Source: CAWAMD01 sp963783045 (GTDB lineage: Bacteria > Actinomycetota > Nitriliruptoria > Nitriliruptorales > Nitriliruptoraceae). From it: a stretch of 64,000 nucleotides of DNA. Below the pieces are notes generated by a model that was not told the DNA's origin, did no database searches, and worked only from the letters and a program-made list of their open reading frames with translations. How positions within the stretch are numbered: position 1 is the first letter of the stretch; every line of letters starts with the position of its first letter. A program made the position numbers and the translations under genes. The stretch is taken from NCBI GenBank assembly GCA_963783045.1, contig CAWAMD010000005.1, forward strand, positions 62,001 through 126,000, read 5' to 3'. Positions 18,553 through 29,970 of the stretch are shown here, piece by piece.

Positions 18553-19467
18553 GCCCGGGTGCCAGCCAGACCGTCGAGGTCGCGGGCCGGTCGCTGACCG
18601 TGTCGAACCTCGACAAGGTGCTCTACCCGGCGACCGGGTTCACGAAGGCCGCGGTCATCGACTACTACGTCCGCGTCGCGCCGGTCCTGCTGCGCCACCT
18701 CGCCGGCCGGCCGCTGACGATGCTGCGCTACCCCGACGGGGTCGACGGCGGCCGCTTCTTCGAGAAACGCTGCCCGGACCACCGGCCGGAGTGGCTGTCG
18801 ACCGTCGACCTCGGCCGCGAGGGCAAGGACAAGGTCGTCGCCCACTGCGACATCCGCGACACGGCCGGGCTGGTCTGGGTGGCGAACCTCGCCTCGCTCG
18901 AGCTGCACACCTCGCTCGCGCGCGGGCCGGACACGTTCACGCCGACGATGGTCGTCTTCGACCTCGACCCGGGACCGCCCGCGGGGATGCTCGCCTGCGC
19001 GCAGGTGGCCCTGTGGTGCAAGGAGGTCTTCGACCGGCTGGGCCTCGTGTCGGCGGTGAAGACCTCCGGCTCGAAGGGGCTGCAGGTCTACGTGCCGGTG
19101 AACCGGCCGACCTCCTACGAGGCGACCCGCGAGTTCGCCCTGTCGGTCGGCCGGCTGCTGGAGCGGGTCCACGGCGAGCTGGTCGTCACGAACATGAGCA
19201 AGGACCTGCGCGACCGGCAAGGTGCTCGTCGACTGGAGCCAGAACCACCTCACGAAGACGACGGTGTGCACCTACTCGCTGCGTGCCCGCGAGCGCCCCA
19301 CCGTGTCGACCCCCGTGACCTGGGAGGAGGTCGAGGCCGCAGACGCGGCGCAGGATCCGGGCCTGCTCGACTTCGACGCGCCCACCGTCCTCGAGCGGAT
19401 CGCCACGCACGGTGACCTCTTCGCGCCCGTGGAGGAGGTCGAGCAGGCACTGCCCCGTCTGGGGTGA
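18549..19467 (+). CDS. LigD-type primase/polymerase (NHEJ Pol domain), frameshifted in this assembly
   Basis: About 305 residues after repair, a stand-alone version of the polymerase module of LigD. It shows NLDKVLYPATGFTKAAVIDYY, FFEKRCPDHRPEWL, the catalytic aspartates in VVFDLDPGPP, TSGSKGLQVYVPV and LVVTNMSKDLR. At the doublet c19214-c19215 the frame shifts: reading on gives DRQGARRL, whereas dropping one base gives DGKVLVDWSQNHLTKTTV, the family-typical continuation. It fills gaps at Ku-bound ends and can add ribonucleotides. It begins at GTG 18549 inside the end of ku. Confidence 0.88.
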
Positions 19468-19544
19468 CCGTCCGGGGGTGCGGGCCGGCAGCGGCGCCTG
19501 ACGGGGTCCGATTCCGTCGGAGCTGACCGACGAAGGAGGATCCC

Positions 19545-19799
19545 ATGGCCAAGAACCACGGATCGAGCGTCAAGAACGATGAGCAGTACGAGTCGCTGCG
19601 CGACGAGGGCATGAGCAAGGAGAAGGCCGCCCGCATCGCGAACAGCGACTCGAGCGACACCGGCAAGAAGGGCGGCAAGCACCCGCCGTACGAGGAGTGG
19701 TCGAAGGACGACCTCTACGACAAGGCCCAGGACGTGGGCATCGAGGGCCGCTCCGACATGACCAAGGACGAGCTCATCGACGCGCTGCGCGACCACTGA
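19545..19799 (+). CDS. Small Rho-N-like / DUF7218-type protein
   Basis: 84 residues with an excellent ribosome binding site (GAAGGAGG, then ATG). The N-terminal half is Lys/Ser/Asp-rich (KNHGSSVKNDEQYESLRDEG, then MSKEKAARIAN); the C-terminal half, WSKDDLYDKAQDVGIEGRSD then MTKDELIDAL, has the helix-extended-helix pattern of Rho N-terminal/SAP-like domains, which bind nucleic acids. Such short proteins are common in actinobacteria and often lie near DNA repair or stress genes. It follows the NHEJ genes by about 77 bases, so a DNA-related role is possible but unproven. Confidence 0.8.
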   Translation: MAKNHGSSVKNDEQYESLRDEGMSKEKAARIANSDSSDTGKKGGKHPPYEEWSKDDLYDKAQDVGIEGRSDMTKDELIDALRDH

Positions 19800-19912
19800 G
19801 CCGGTGGTGGCCGCGGTCACCGTACGGAAACTCGGGCGGTTCGTCCAGCATGCTGGCCATCTCGCCCGAGTTCCGCGGAGCCACGCCGGCAAGGTCGGTA
19901 CGGTCATGCGCC

Positions 19913-20726
19913 ATGAGCGACATCGAGCTGGTCGTCACCGACCTCGACGGGACGTTGTGGGACGGAACCACTGACGTTCCATCCCCGCACCCTCGACGCG
20001 ATCGCCACGTTGGCGCGTCGCGAGGTGCCGCTGCTCGTGGCGACCGGCCGCCGGCGCCGCAGCGCCACCAACGCGCTGGCCCGTGCCGGCCTCGCCCCGC
20101 CGGCGGTCCTGCTGGGCGGGGCGCTCGGCGTTCACCTGTCGTCCGGCGAGGAGTTCCACCGCCGCGCCTTCACGGCCGAGGACGCGGTGGCGGTCCTCGC
20201 GGCCTTCCGCGCCCACGGCTGCGAGCCGGTGGTCTACCTCGAGTCCGACCGCGCCGACGCCGCCGTCGGTGACGCCCCGTCCACCCGCCCCGAGCATCTC
20301 GAGGCGCTCGGAGGCTGGCTCGTCCGTGCCGACCTCGAGGAGGTCGTGGCCGCCGAGCCGGTCGTCTCCTTCGGCGTGATCGGGCGGGACCGCGACGAGC
20401 TCACCGCCATCGCATCTGCCGTCGACGGGCACGGGAAGGCGGTCGTCAACCGTGACCACTACTTCGGCGACGCGACGCTGATGGTCGCCCCGCCGAACAT
20501 CCACAAGTGGGACGGCGTCCGCCGCTACTGCGAGCTCTCCGGCATCGACCCATCGCGGGTGCTGGCGGTGGGCGATGGCGAGAACGACCTCGAGCTCCTC
20601 GAGGAGGCGGCGGTCGCGTGCGTCGTCGAGGACGCCTGCGGCGAGGCGCTCGACCGTGCCGATCACGTCATCCCGCCGGCGGCCGTGGGAGGCTGGGCGA
20701 CGGTCCTCGACGTGCTCGACGGTTGA
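19913..20726 (+). CDS. HAD-superfamily (Cof-type) phosphatase, frameshifted in this assembly
   Basis: About 270 residues after repair. Motif I is VVTDLDGTLWDG, motif II lies in LLVATGRRR, the lysine region in HKWDGVRRYCEL and motif III/IV in VLAVGDGENDLELLEEA, with the type II cap between (ALGVHLSSGEEFH to MVAPPNIHK). Near g19976 the first frame reads TTDVPSPH; removing one base gives TTDFHPRTLDAIATLARREV, the expected continuation. The family dephosphorylates sugar phosphates and cofactors. The substrate is not evident. Confidence 0.85.
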
Positions 20727-20799
20727 CCGGCCCCGCGCCGAGCGGCGCCGCCGGCTGACTACCCTGAGGGCAGGCGCCGCTGCCGTCGAAGGTCCGCAC

Positions 20800-22146
20800 A
20801 TGCAGGTCGAGGAGCTCGGGCAGGCACGGCTGCGGGGGGCGGGTGTACCGATCGGCGGCGCGTGGTGGAAGGCGGCAGCAGCGCTCGGGCTCGCTGCGGT
20901 GCTGGCCGGCTGCAGCCCCGGCAGCGGTGCAGGCGGCAGCAATGGCGGCGGCAGCGGGGGAGCGACGAGCCCGGGCTTCGCCGTCCAGCCACCGTCCCCG
21001 ACGCAGTCGGCGACACCGCCGGGTTCGCCGGCGTCTCCCGCCACCGGCGTGGAGCAGACCCCGTCGCCACCTGGGCAGTCGATCGACGACGTTCGGCTGC
21101 GGCTCGAGCCGGTGTCCGACGGGTTCGACAGCCCGCTACAGGTGGTCTCGCCCCCCGACGACGAGCGGCTGTTCGTCGTCGAGCAGACCGGACGCATCAT
21201 CGTGCTCGACCGGGGCGTGCGCCACGTCTACCTCGACCTCACCGACCGGGTCACGGCCGGCGGCGAGCGGGGGCTGCTCAGCCTCGCCTTCCATCCCCAC
21301 TTCGCGACGAACGGGCGGCTGTTCGTCCACTACTCAGGGGACAACGGGCGGACCGTCCTCGCCGAGCTCCATGCCGCCGACCCGGCGGCCGACCAGGTCG
21401 AGGAGTCCACCGCCCAGATCGTGCTCACCCACGACCAGCCGGCCTCCAACCACAACGGCGGCCAGCTGACCTTCGGGCCGGACGGGATGCTCTACCTCGG
21501 CCTCGGGGACGGCGGCGCCGCCGGCGACCGGTTCGGCAACGGGCAGAACCCCAACACGCTGCTCGGCACGATCCTGCGTCTCGACGTGGACGCCGGCATG
21601 CCGTACGCCATCCCCGCCGACAACCCCTTCGCCGAGCACGGCGGCGGAGCGCCCGAGGTGTGGCAGTACGGGCTGCGCAACCCGTGGCGGTTCACCTTCG
21701 ACGCGGGCCAGCTCTACATCGCCGACGTGGGGCAGAACGCGATCGAGGAGATCGACGTGGTCCCGGCCGACCGCGCCGGCCTGAACTTCGGGTGGCCGAT
21801 CATGGAGGGCACGACCTGCTACCAGCAGGCGTCGTGCGACCGCAGCGGGCTCGTCCTGCCGGTGCTCGAGTACACCCACGAGGCGACGGATGGCTGCGCG
21901 GTCATCGGCGGGCACGTCTACCGCGGCCAGGCCATCCCGGCGCTGCAGGGGCAGTACTTCTACGGCGACCTGTGTGCCGGGCTCGTCCGCAGCGCCCGGG
22001 TCGTCGACGGGCAGGTGCGCGACGAGCACGACTGGACCTCGCAGGTCGGGCGCGTCCCCCAGCTCACCTCGTTCGGGGTCGACAGCCACGGCGAGCTGTA
22101 CGTCACCCAGCAGACCGGCGGGGTCAGCCGGATCGTGCCGGGGTGA
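20800..22146 (+). CDS. PQQ-type soluble sugar (glucose/sorbosone) dehydrogenase lipoprotein
   Basis: 448 residues from ATG 20800. An N-terminal hydrophobic segment ends in the lipobox-like VLAGC, followed by a Gly/Ser/Pro-rich linker of about 60 residues, so the protein is a secreted lipoprotein. The remainder is a six-bladed GSDH domain: PLQVVSPPDDERLFVVEQTG, ERGLLSLAFHPHF, SNHNGGQLTFGPDGMLYLGL with the histidine of the active-site region, EVWQYGLRNPWRFTFD and NFGWPIMEGTTC. Cysteine pairs late in the sequence could form disulfides. Such proteins oxidise aldoses with PQQ, but many actinobacterial members have no proven substrate. Confidence 0.87.
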   Translation: MQVEELGQARLRGAGVPIGGAWWKAAAALGLAAVLAGCSPGSGAGGSNGGGSGGATSPGFAVQPPSPTQSATPPGSPASPATGVEQTPSPPGQSIDDVRLRLEPVSDGFDSPLQVVSPPDDERLFVVEQTGRIIVLDRGVRHVYLDLTDRVTAGGERGLLSLAFHPHFATNGRLFVHYSGDNGRTVLAELHAADPAADQVEESTAQIVLTHDQPASNHNGGQLTFGPDGMLYLGLGDGGAAGDRFGNGQNPNTLLGTILRLDVDAGMPYAIPADNPFAEHGGGAPEVWQYGLRNPWRFTFDAGQLYIADVGQNAIEEIDVVPADRAGLNFGWPIMEGTTCYQQASCDRSGLVLPVLEYTHEATDGCAVIGGHVYRGQAIPALQGQYFYGDLCAGLVRSARVVDGQVRDEHDWTSQVGRVPQLTSFGVDSHGELYVTQQTGGVSRIVPG

Positions 22147-22167
22147 GGTCGCGCGGGACCGTCCAGG

Positions 22168-22461
22168 TCAGCGATCCACCATCACCGTGGTCGCCCGGGG
22201 ACCGCGGGCGTCCGTGGAGGCGCGGAAGCGCACCCGCTGGCCCGCCTGCAGCGCGCGGAACCCGTCGTGGTCGATCGCGGAGTAGCGGACGAACACGTCC
22301 TCGCCGCCGTCGTCCGGGGCGATGAACCCGTAGCCCTTCTCGTCGCTGAACCAGCGCACGACGCCAGCCTGTTCCTCCTCGATGACCGGAAGCTCTCGGG
22401 TTCGCATCTGGAGGTTGGCACCGTCGGGGTGCGATGCGCGTGCAGAATCCATGCCAGTCAC
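22168..22461 (-). CDS. Cold-shock-domain protein with N-terminal extension
   Basis: 97 residues. I chose GTG 22461 because AGGAGG lies five bases upstream; the in-frame ATG three codons later has poorer spacing. After about 30 unstructured residues comes one CSD: GVVRWFSDEKGYGFI, with RNP1 KGYGFI, and DVFVRYSAI in place of the usual VFVHFSAI, so the RNP2 histidine is replaced by arginine. The end (RVRFRASTDARGPRATTV) fits the last strands. CSD proteins bind single-stranded RNA/DNA and act as RNA chaperones. Confidence 0.9.
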   Translation of the reverse strand: MTGMDSARASHPDGANLQMRTRELPVIEEEQAGVVRWFSDEKGYGFIAPDDGGEDVFVRYSAIDHDGFRALQAGQRVRFRASTDARGPRATTVMVDR

Positions 22462-22601
22462 ACTGGCCTCCTCGCGTGGTCCCCCAGGACGTGCCGTGTC
22501 GGCACGAGCGTATGAGGGGGCGTCGATTGGTCCGACCGGACCGTGCGGACCGTCGGACGGGGACTTGGCGTGACATGGCCGCGCCGGTCCGTGGCCGGCG
22601 T

Positions 22602-22641
22602 GACCGGACCGAGCGGACCGACCGGACCGAGCGGACCGAGC
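22602..22641. repeat. Short tandem repeat of GGACCGAGC/GACCG units
   Basis: Overlapping copies of GGACCGAGC and GACCG fill about 40 bases of the gap between the cold-shock gene and the topoisomerase A-subunit stop. They are non-coding on both confident neighbours. Together with the other GC minisatellites in this window they suggest slippage-prone spacers. Confidence 0.7.
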
Positions 22642-22669
22642 AGGGCGCCAGCGGTCGATGCGGCCCCGA

Positions 22670-25077
<2,408 letters not shown>

Positions 25078-25175
25078 GCTCGGTGCTCCGGGGATCCGGG
25101 CGGCGGTGGTGGTGGCGGTCGGGGCGGTTCACGGCGCGGGCCCGCGGCCGTGCGCCGGACGCCCCATCGGGCAGC

Positions 25176-27092
25176 TCAGACGTTGACGTTCTCGGCGAAG
25201 TGGGCGTTGGACACGATCCACTCCCGGCGCGGGTCGGTCTGGTTGCCCATCAGCAGGACGAACAGCTCGTCGGCGCGCTGGGCGTCGGCGATGTCGATCT
25301 GCAGCAGCGTGCGCCGCTGCGGGTCCATCGTGGTGGCCCACAGCTGCTCGGGGTCCATCTCGCCGAGCCCCTTGAAGCGCTGCACGTCGACGTTGTTCTT
25401 GCCCTTGAAGGTGGTGCGTAGCTGCTGGTCGCGCTCGCGGTCGTTCATCGCGTAGGAGATGGTCGTGCCCTTGCGCAGCTGGTACAGCGGCGGCTGGGCG
25501 AGGTACAGGTGCCCGTCGGCGATGAGCTTGGGCGTGAGCCGGTAGAAGAAGGTCAGCAGCAGGGTGGTGATGTGGCCGCCGTCGACGTCGGCGTCGGCCA
25601 TGAGGATGATCTTGTCGTAGCGCAGCCGGTCGTAGTCGAAGTCGGGCTCGACGCCGGTGCCGATCGCCTTCACGAGCGCCTGGATCTCGGCGTTCTCGAG
25701 CACCCGCCGCAGCTGTGCCTTCTCGACGTTCAGGACCTTGCCGCGCAGCGGCAGGATGGCCTGCGTGTGCCGGTCGCGCGCCATCTTGGACGAGCCGCCC
25801 GCCGAGTCGCCCTCGACGATGTAGAGCTCGGTCTCGTCCGGGTTGCGTGACGTGCAGTCGGCGAGCTTGCCGGGCAGGCCAGCCGACTGGGTGTCGAGCA
25901 GGCCCTTGCGGCGCGTGAGCTCACGCGCGGCCTTCGCCGCCTGCCGCGAGCGGGCCGCGACCGCGGCGCGCTTGACGATCTTCTTGCCCGCCGCCTTGTG
26001 CTTGCCGAGCCACCGACGCAGCTGCTCGGTGACGACCTGCTCGACGTACGCGCGGGCCAGCGTCGAGCCGAGCCGGCCCTTCGTCTGCCCCTCGAACTGC
26101 GGGTCGGGCAGCTTGATCGACACGACCGCGACGAGCCCCTCGCGGATGTCGTCGCCGATGAGGTCGGGGTCCTTCTTCGTCAGCGCCCGCGAGGACCGCG
26201 CGAACTCCTTGAACACGGCGGTCAGCGCCCGGCGGAAACCCTCCTCGTGGGTGCCACCGTCGCCGGTCCGCACGACGTTGACGTACGAGCGGGTCCGCTC
26301 GTCGTGGAAGCCCTCGGACCAGGTGAACGCGAGGTCGAGGGCGACCTTGTGGCCGTCGATCTCGGACTCGTCGTGGAGCTCGATGGGCTTGACCATCGGG
26401 TCGTTGCCCTTGAGCAGGAGGTTCACGAAGTCGGTGAGCCCGTGCTCGTAGTGGAAGCTCTCGGACTTCTCGGTCCGCTCGTCGATCAGACGGCAGGTCA
26501 GCCCCGGGTTGAGCAGCGCCGTCTCGCGCAGCCGCTCGGCGATCCGGTCGTACTCATAGCTCGTCGTCTCGAAGATGTCCGGGTCGGCCCAGAAGCGCAC
26601 GAGCGTCCCGGTGCCCTTCGCCTTGCCGTCGGCGTGCAGGTCCTCGGCTGTCTCGCCCCGCTCGAACGCGATGAGGTGCCGCCGGCCCTTGAGCTTGACC
26701 TCGACCTCGGTCCGGGTGGACAGGGCGTTGACGACCGACACACCGACGCCGTGCAGACCACCCGACACGGCGTAGGCCTGCTGGTCGAACTTCCCGCCGG
26801 CATGCAGCGTGGTGAGCGCGAGCTCCACCGCAGGCTTGCCCTCGGTCGGGTGCATGTCGACGGGGATCCCGCGGCCGTCGTCGGTGACCTCGACGGCGCC
26901 GTCGGTGCGCAGCCGGACGACGATCTCGCTCGCGATGCCGGCGAGGTGCTCGTCGACGGCGTTGTCGACGACCTCCCACACCAGGTGGTGCAGGCCGCGG
27001 ACGTCGGTCGAGCCGATGTACATCGCCGGTCGGCGACGCACGCCCTCGAGGCCCTTGAGGACGCTGATGTTCTTCGCGCTGTACTCGGTCAC
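25176..27092 (-). CDS. DNA gyrase / topoisomerase IV subunit B
   Basis: 638 residues, intact. GHKL ATPase motifs: EVVDNAVDEHLAG (Mg-binding asparagine), DDGRGIPVDMHP, GGLHGVGVSVVNALS. The TOPRIM domain has EGDSAGGSSKMARDR, the DADVDGGHI acidic motif and the PLRGKVLNVEKA loop; it ends in the RFKGLGEMDPEQLW motif. The length is that of a ParE/short GyrB without extra insertion. It supplies ATP-driven strand passage with the A subunit just downstream. No recF or dnaN is next to it, which mildly favours a second, topoisomerase IV-like enzyme. Confidence 0.92.
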   Translation of the reverse strand: MTEYSAKNISVLKGLEGVRRRPAMYIGSTDVRGLHHLVWEVVDNAVDEHLAGIASEIVVRLRTDGAVEVTDDGRGIPVDMHPTEGKPAVELALTTLHAGGKFDQQAYAVSGGLHGVGVSVVNALSTRTEVEVKLKGRRHLIAFERGETAEDLHADGKAKGTGTLVRFWADPDIFETTSYEYDRIAERLRETALLNPGLTCRLIDERTEKSESFHYEHGLTDFVNLLLKGNDPMVKPIELHDESEIDGHKVALDLAFTWSEGFHDERTRSYVNVVRTGDGGTHEEGFRRALTAVFKEFARSSRALTKKDPDLIGDDIREGLVAVVSIKLPDPQFEGQTKGRLGSTLARAYVEQVVTEQLRRWLGKHKAAGKKIVKRAAVAARSRQAAKAARELTRRKGLLDTQSAGLPGKLADCTSRNPDETELYIVEGDSAGGSSKMARDRHTQAILPLRGKVLNVEKAQLRRVLENAEIQALVKAIGTGVEPDFDYDRLRYDKIILMADADVDGGHITTLLLTFFYRLTPKLIADGHLYLAQPPLYQLRKGTTISYAMNDRERDQQLRTTFKGKNNVDVQRFKGLGEMDPEQLWATTMDPQRRTLLQIDIADAQRADELFVLLMGNQTDPRREWIVSNAHFAENVNV

Positions 27093-27333
27093 AGGATCGT
27101 CACGCCTCCGAGGTCGTCACGGGGTGCCCACGGTGCCGCACGGGTGATGCCTGCGGTGCCGCCGCGACGGGGCGGCCGGTCGGACGTGGCAGGGCCGGCT
27201 GCGGCAGGTGCGGCACTGCGCAAGGTACGGGATCGGTCCGACACGGCCGAGCATCCCGCTCCCAGAATGGGGGCGGCGGGGCGCTGCTAGCCTCGGCGCG
27301 GTCGGGGTGACGGATCGCAGGGGAGGGCAGGCG

Positions 27334-28284
27334 GTGTTCGGTACCACCCCACCCACCCCACCCTCACCGCTGACGACGACGCCGCTGCCGAGTCCGTCGG
27401 CGTCTCCGTCGCCGCCGCCGGACAGCGTGAGTGGCGCCGCGAGCCTCGTGCTGGAGCAGCTGCGGGAGATGGGCACGAGGCTCCTGACGAACCTGCCGCT
27501 CATCGGCGTGGGCATCGTCCTGCTCGTCCTCGGGCTGCTGGCGGCGTCCTACCTCGCAAAGCTGTCCGCCCGTGGCCTGCGCCGCACCGGCGCGGACCAC
27601 GTCGTCATCTCGCTGTCGGCGCGCCTGATCCGGCTGGTGACGGTCATCGCCGTCATCCTGCTCGCCCTGTCGGTCGCGGGCGTGAACGTCGGGGCGGCGC
27701 TGGCCGGCCTCGGGATCGCCGGTCTGGCCGTCGCCTTCGCGATGCAGAACATCCTCGAGAACTTCGTCGCCGGCGTCCTGCTGCTCGTCCGCAAGCCGTT
27801 CCGCTCCGGCGACCAGATCCGCACCGGCGAGATCGAGGGCACCGTCGAGGAGATCGACCTGAGGGTCACCCGGCTCGTGGACTACGACGGCGAGCTGATC
27901 CTCGTGCCCAACGCCGACGTGTTCACGAAGACGCTCGTCAACCTCACGCGGCGCGGCAAGCGGCGCTCGCGCGTCACGGTCGGGATCGACTACCGCGACG
28001 ATCACGACCGCGCCCGCGAGATCCTGCGCGAGGCCGTCACCGGTGTGGAGGGCGTGCTGGCCGTCCCGGCGCCGGAGGTGCTGCTGACCGAGCTCGGCGA
28101 GTCGAGCGTGAACTTCGAGGTCCGCTACTGGACGCTGCCCGACATCTCCTCGGTGCTGCGGACCCAGGATCGGGTCCTGTCGGCCGCGAAGTCGGCCATC
28201 GAGGGCGCCGGCATGACGATCCCGTGGCCGATCCGCACCCTGTCGTTCGACAACCCCATCCCGCGCGGCGAGGGCGGCCCCTGA
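27334..28284 (+). CDS. MscS-family mechanosensitive channel
   Basis: 316 residues from GTG 27334, which has GGGAGGG six bases upstream. After a Pro/Ser/Thr-rich N-terminus of about 35 residues come three membrane segments; the third is the pore helix region ALAGLGIAGLAVAFAMQNIL followed by ENFVAGVLLLVRKPFRSGDQI, the MscS signature. The cytoplasmic beta domain follows (EEIDLRVTRLVDYDGELILV, PNADVFTKTLVN). It releases solutes on osmotic downshock. It diverges from the topoisomerase genes across a 240-base gap with no other visible signal. Confidence 0.88.
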   Translation: MFGTTPPTPPSPLTTTPLPSPSASPSPPPDSVSGAASLVLEQLREMGTRLLTNLPLIGVGIVLLVLGLLAASYLAKLSARGLRRTGADHVVISLSARLIRLVTVIAVILLALSVAGVNVGAALAGLGIAGLAVAFAMQNILENFVAGVLLLVRKPFRSGDQIRTGEIEGTVEEIDLRVTRLVDYDGELILVPNADVFTKTLVNLTRRGKRRSRVTVGIDYRDDHDRAREILREAVTGVEGVLAVPAPEVLLTELGESSVNFEVRYWTLPDISSVLRTQDRVLSAAKSAIEGAGMTIPWPIRTLSFDNPIPRGEGGP

Positions 28285-28356
28285 CCGGCCGGGGGTTGTC
28301 GCGGGCCACCGATTCCCGCATCGTGGAGGCGCGATGACGCGCGACGAGAGGGATCC

Positions 28357-29901
28357 ATGGTGGCACGACAGGGCACGGTGACCGGGCAGCGGACAGGCGT
28401 CGAGGAGCCGGCGGCGCGCGGCGTCGTGTTCCCCGTCGTCGACGGGCGCCGGAGCACGACCGCCACCGGCGCCGCGGTCTTCGCCGACGCTGCCCGCGTG
28501 CTGGACCCGGCGTTGGCCGACGCGATCGAGGCGGAGCGCAACTGGCGCACCAGCTACCTCCACCACATCCGCCGCCTCGTGGAGGCGCGGGTGACACGCC
28601 CGGCAGCCGCCGACACCGACGCGGGCCTGGCGTCGGCGCACCGCCGGTTCGAGTTCGTTCGTGACGGCGAGGCCCGCACCCTCGACGAGGCGCTGGACGC
28701 GCCGGGACCACACGTCCCCCGCACCGCCACCATCGAGGGACGGGGCGCACGCAGCGACCGGGGGCTCGCCGTGCCCTACCGCGGGGAGCTGCTCGATGGT
28801 CAGGCCCTCGACCGCCAGCTCGAGCGGTGGGTGAACGCCGGCACCGTCGAGCCGTCCTTCGCCGACGCGGTCCGTGCGGTGGCCGCCAACCCGGACTGGC
28901 TCGACCTGTCGGGGCAGACGGTCGTGCTCCTCGGCGCCGGCGCGGAGATGGGGCCGCTCGAGTCGCTCAGCCGATGGGGTGCGGACGTGGTCGCGGTCGA
29001 CATCCCCTCCCCGTCGCTGTGGGAGCGGATCATCGCGACCGCCCGCGCCGGCTCCGGGCGGCTGTCCGTCCCCGTCACCGGCGAGCTGCCCGCCGACGCC
29101 GACGACGCCCGTCTCGCGGCGGCGGCCGGGGTCGACCTCGTCACCGACACCCCCGAGGTGGCCGCCTGGCTGGACCAGCTCGACGGGCCGCTGGTCCTCG
29201 GCAACCACGTGTACGCCGACGGCGGCGACAACGTGCGGGTCGCGATGGCCGTCGACGCGATCATCGCGCGGCTGGGACGGCGGCGTGACGGGGGGCTGGC
29301 GGTCGCCGCGCTGGCCACCCCCACCGACGTGTACGCCGTCCCCGAAGAGGTGGTCCGCATGGCCAACCGGCGGCTGGCGCAGGCCGGGATGGTCCAGCGC
29401 ACGGCGCGGCGGGTCACGGGCGGTCGGCTCTACGCCCCGAACTACGACGACCTCGTCGCGACGCCCGACGGCGTCCGGTTCGGGGTCGTCGACTGCGTGG
29501 TCGCGCAGCAGGGGCCGAACTATCTGCTGGCCAAGCACCTGCAGCGCTGGCGCGCCCAGCAGGCGCGCGCCGACGGCCACGTGTCCTCCATCAACGTCGC
29601 GCCGCCGACCCGGACCCGGTCGGTGCTGAAGAACCGGGTGCTCGCGGCGGCCTACGCCGCGGCGGACCGGTTCGGGGTGGAGGCGTTCGCGCCCGACACG
29701 AGTCGGACGCTGATGGCGGCGCTGCTCGTCCACGACCTGCGCAACCCGGTCACGGCCGCCCATCCCGACACCGCCCTCGCGCACCCCATCGAGCTGCTCT
29801 CGCAGGGAGCGAACCACGGCGGGCTGTGGCGGATCCCGTTCTCGCCGCGGTCCGTGCTCGGGCTCGCGGCGGTGCGGGGGCTGGTCACGCGCCGGGGCTG
29901 A
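28357..29901 (+). CDS. Conserved protein of unknown function with Rossmann-like segment
   Basis: 514 residues, ATG 28357 after GAGAGGGATCC. I do not recognise a named family. Visible features: a region resembling a nucleotide-binding turn, TVVLLGAGAEMGPLESLSRW followed by ADVVAVDIPSPSLW, near residues 190-215, like the beta-alpha-beta of an SAM or NAD fold; a later GGDNVRVAMAVDAIIARLG helix; and a basic C-terminal part with PNYLLAKHLQRWRAQQARAD. There is no signal peptide or membrane segment until a weakly hydrophobic end. Codon use is like its neighbours. It stands alone between mscS and the Nudix regulator, so context gives no function. Confidence 0.8.
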   Translation: MVARQGTVTGQRTGVEEPAARGVVFPVVDGRRSTTATGAAVFADAARVLDPALADAIEAERNWRTSYLHHIRRLVEARVTRPAAADTDAGLASAHRRFEFVRDGEARTLDEALDAPGPHVPRTATIEGRGARSDRGLAVPYRGELLDGQALDRQLERWVNAGTVEPSFADAVRAVAANPDWLDLSGQTVVLLGAGAEMGPLESLSRWGADVVAVDIPSPSLWERIIATARAGSGRLSVPVTGELPADADDARLAAAAGVDLVTDTPEVAAWLDQLDGPLVLGNHVYADGGDNVRVAMAVDAIIARLGRRRDGGLAVAALATPTDVYAVPEEVVRMANRRLAQAGMVQRTARRVTGGRLYAPNYDDLVATPDGVRFGVVDCVVAQQGPNYLLAKHLQRWRAQQARADGHVSSINVAPPTRTRSVLKNRVLAAAYAAADRFGVEAFAPDTSRTLMAALLVHDLRNPVTAAHPDTALAHPIELLSQGANHGGLWRIPFSPRSVLGLAAVRGLVTRRG

Positions 29902-29970
29902 AGAACAGGCGGCGCGGATCGTCCGGGTGCCGGCGCGCCGCACCCGTGCGGCGGCCCTATCGTGGGAGCC

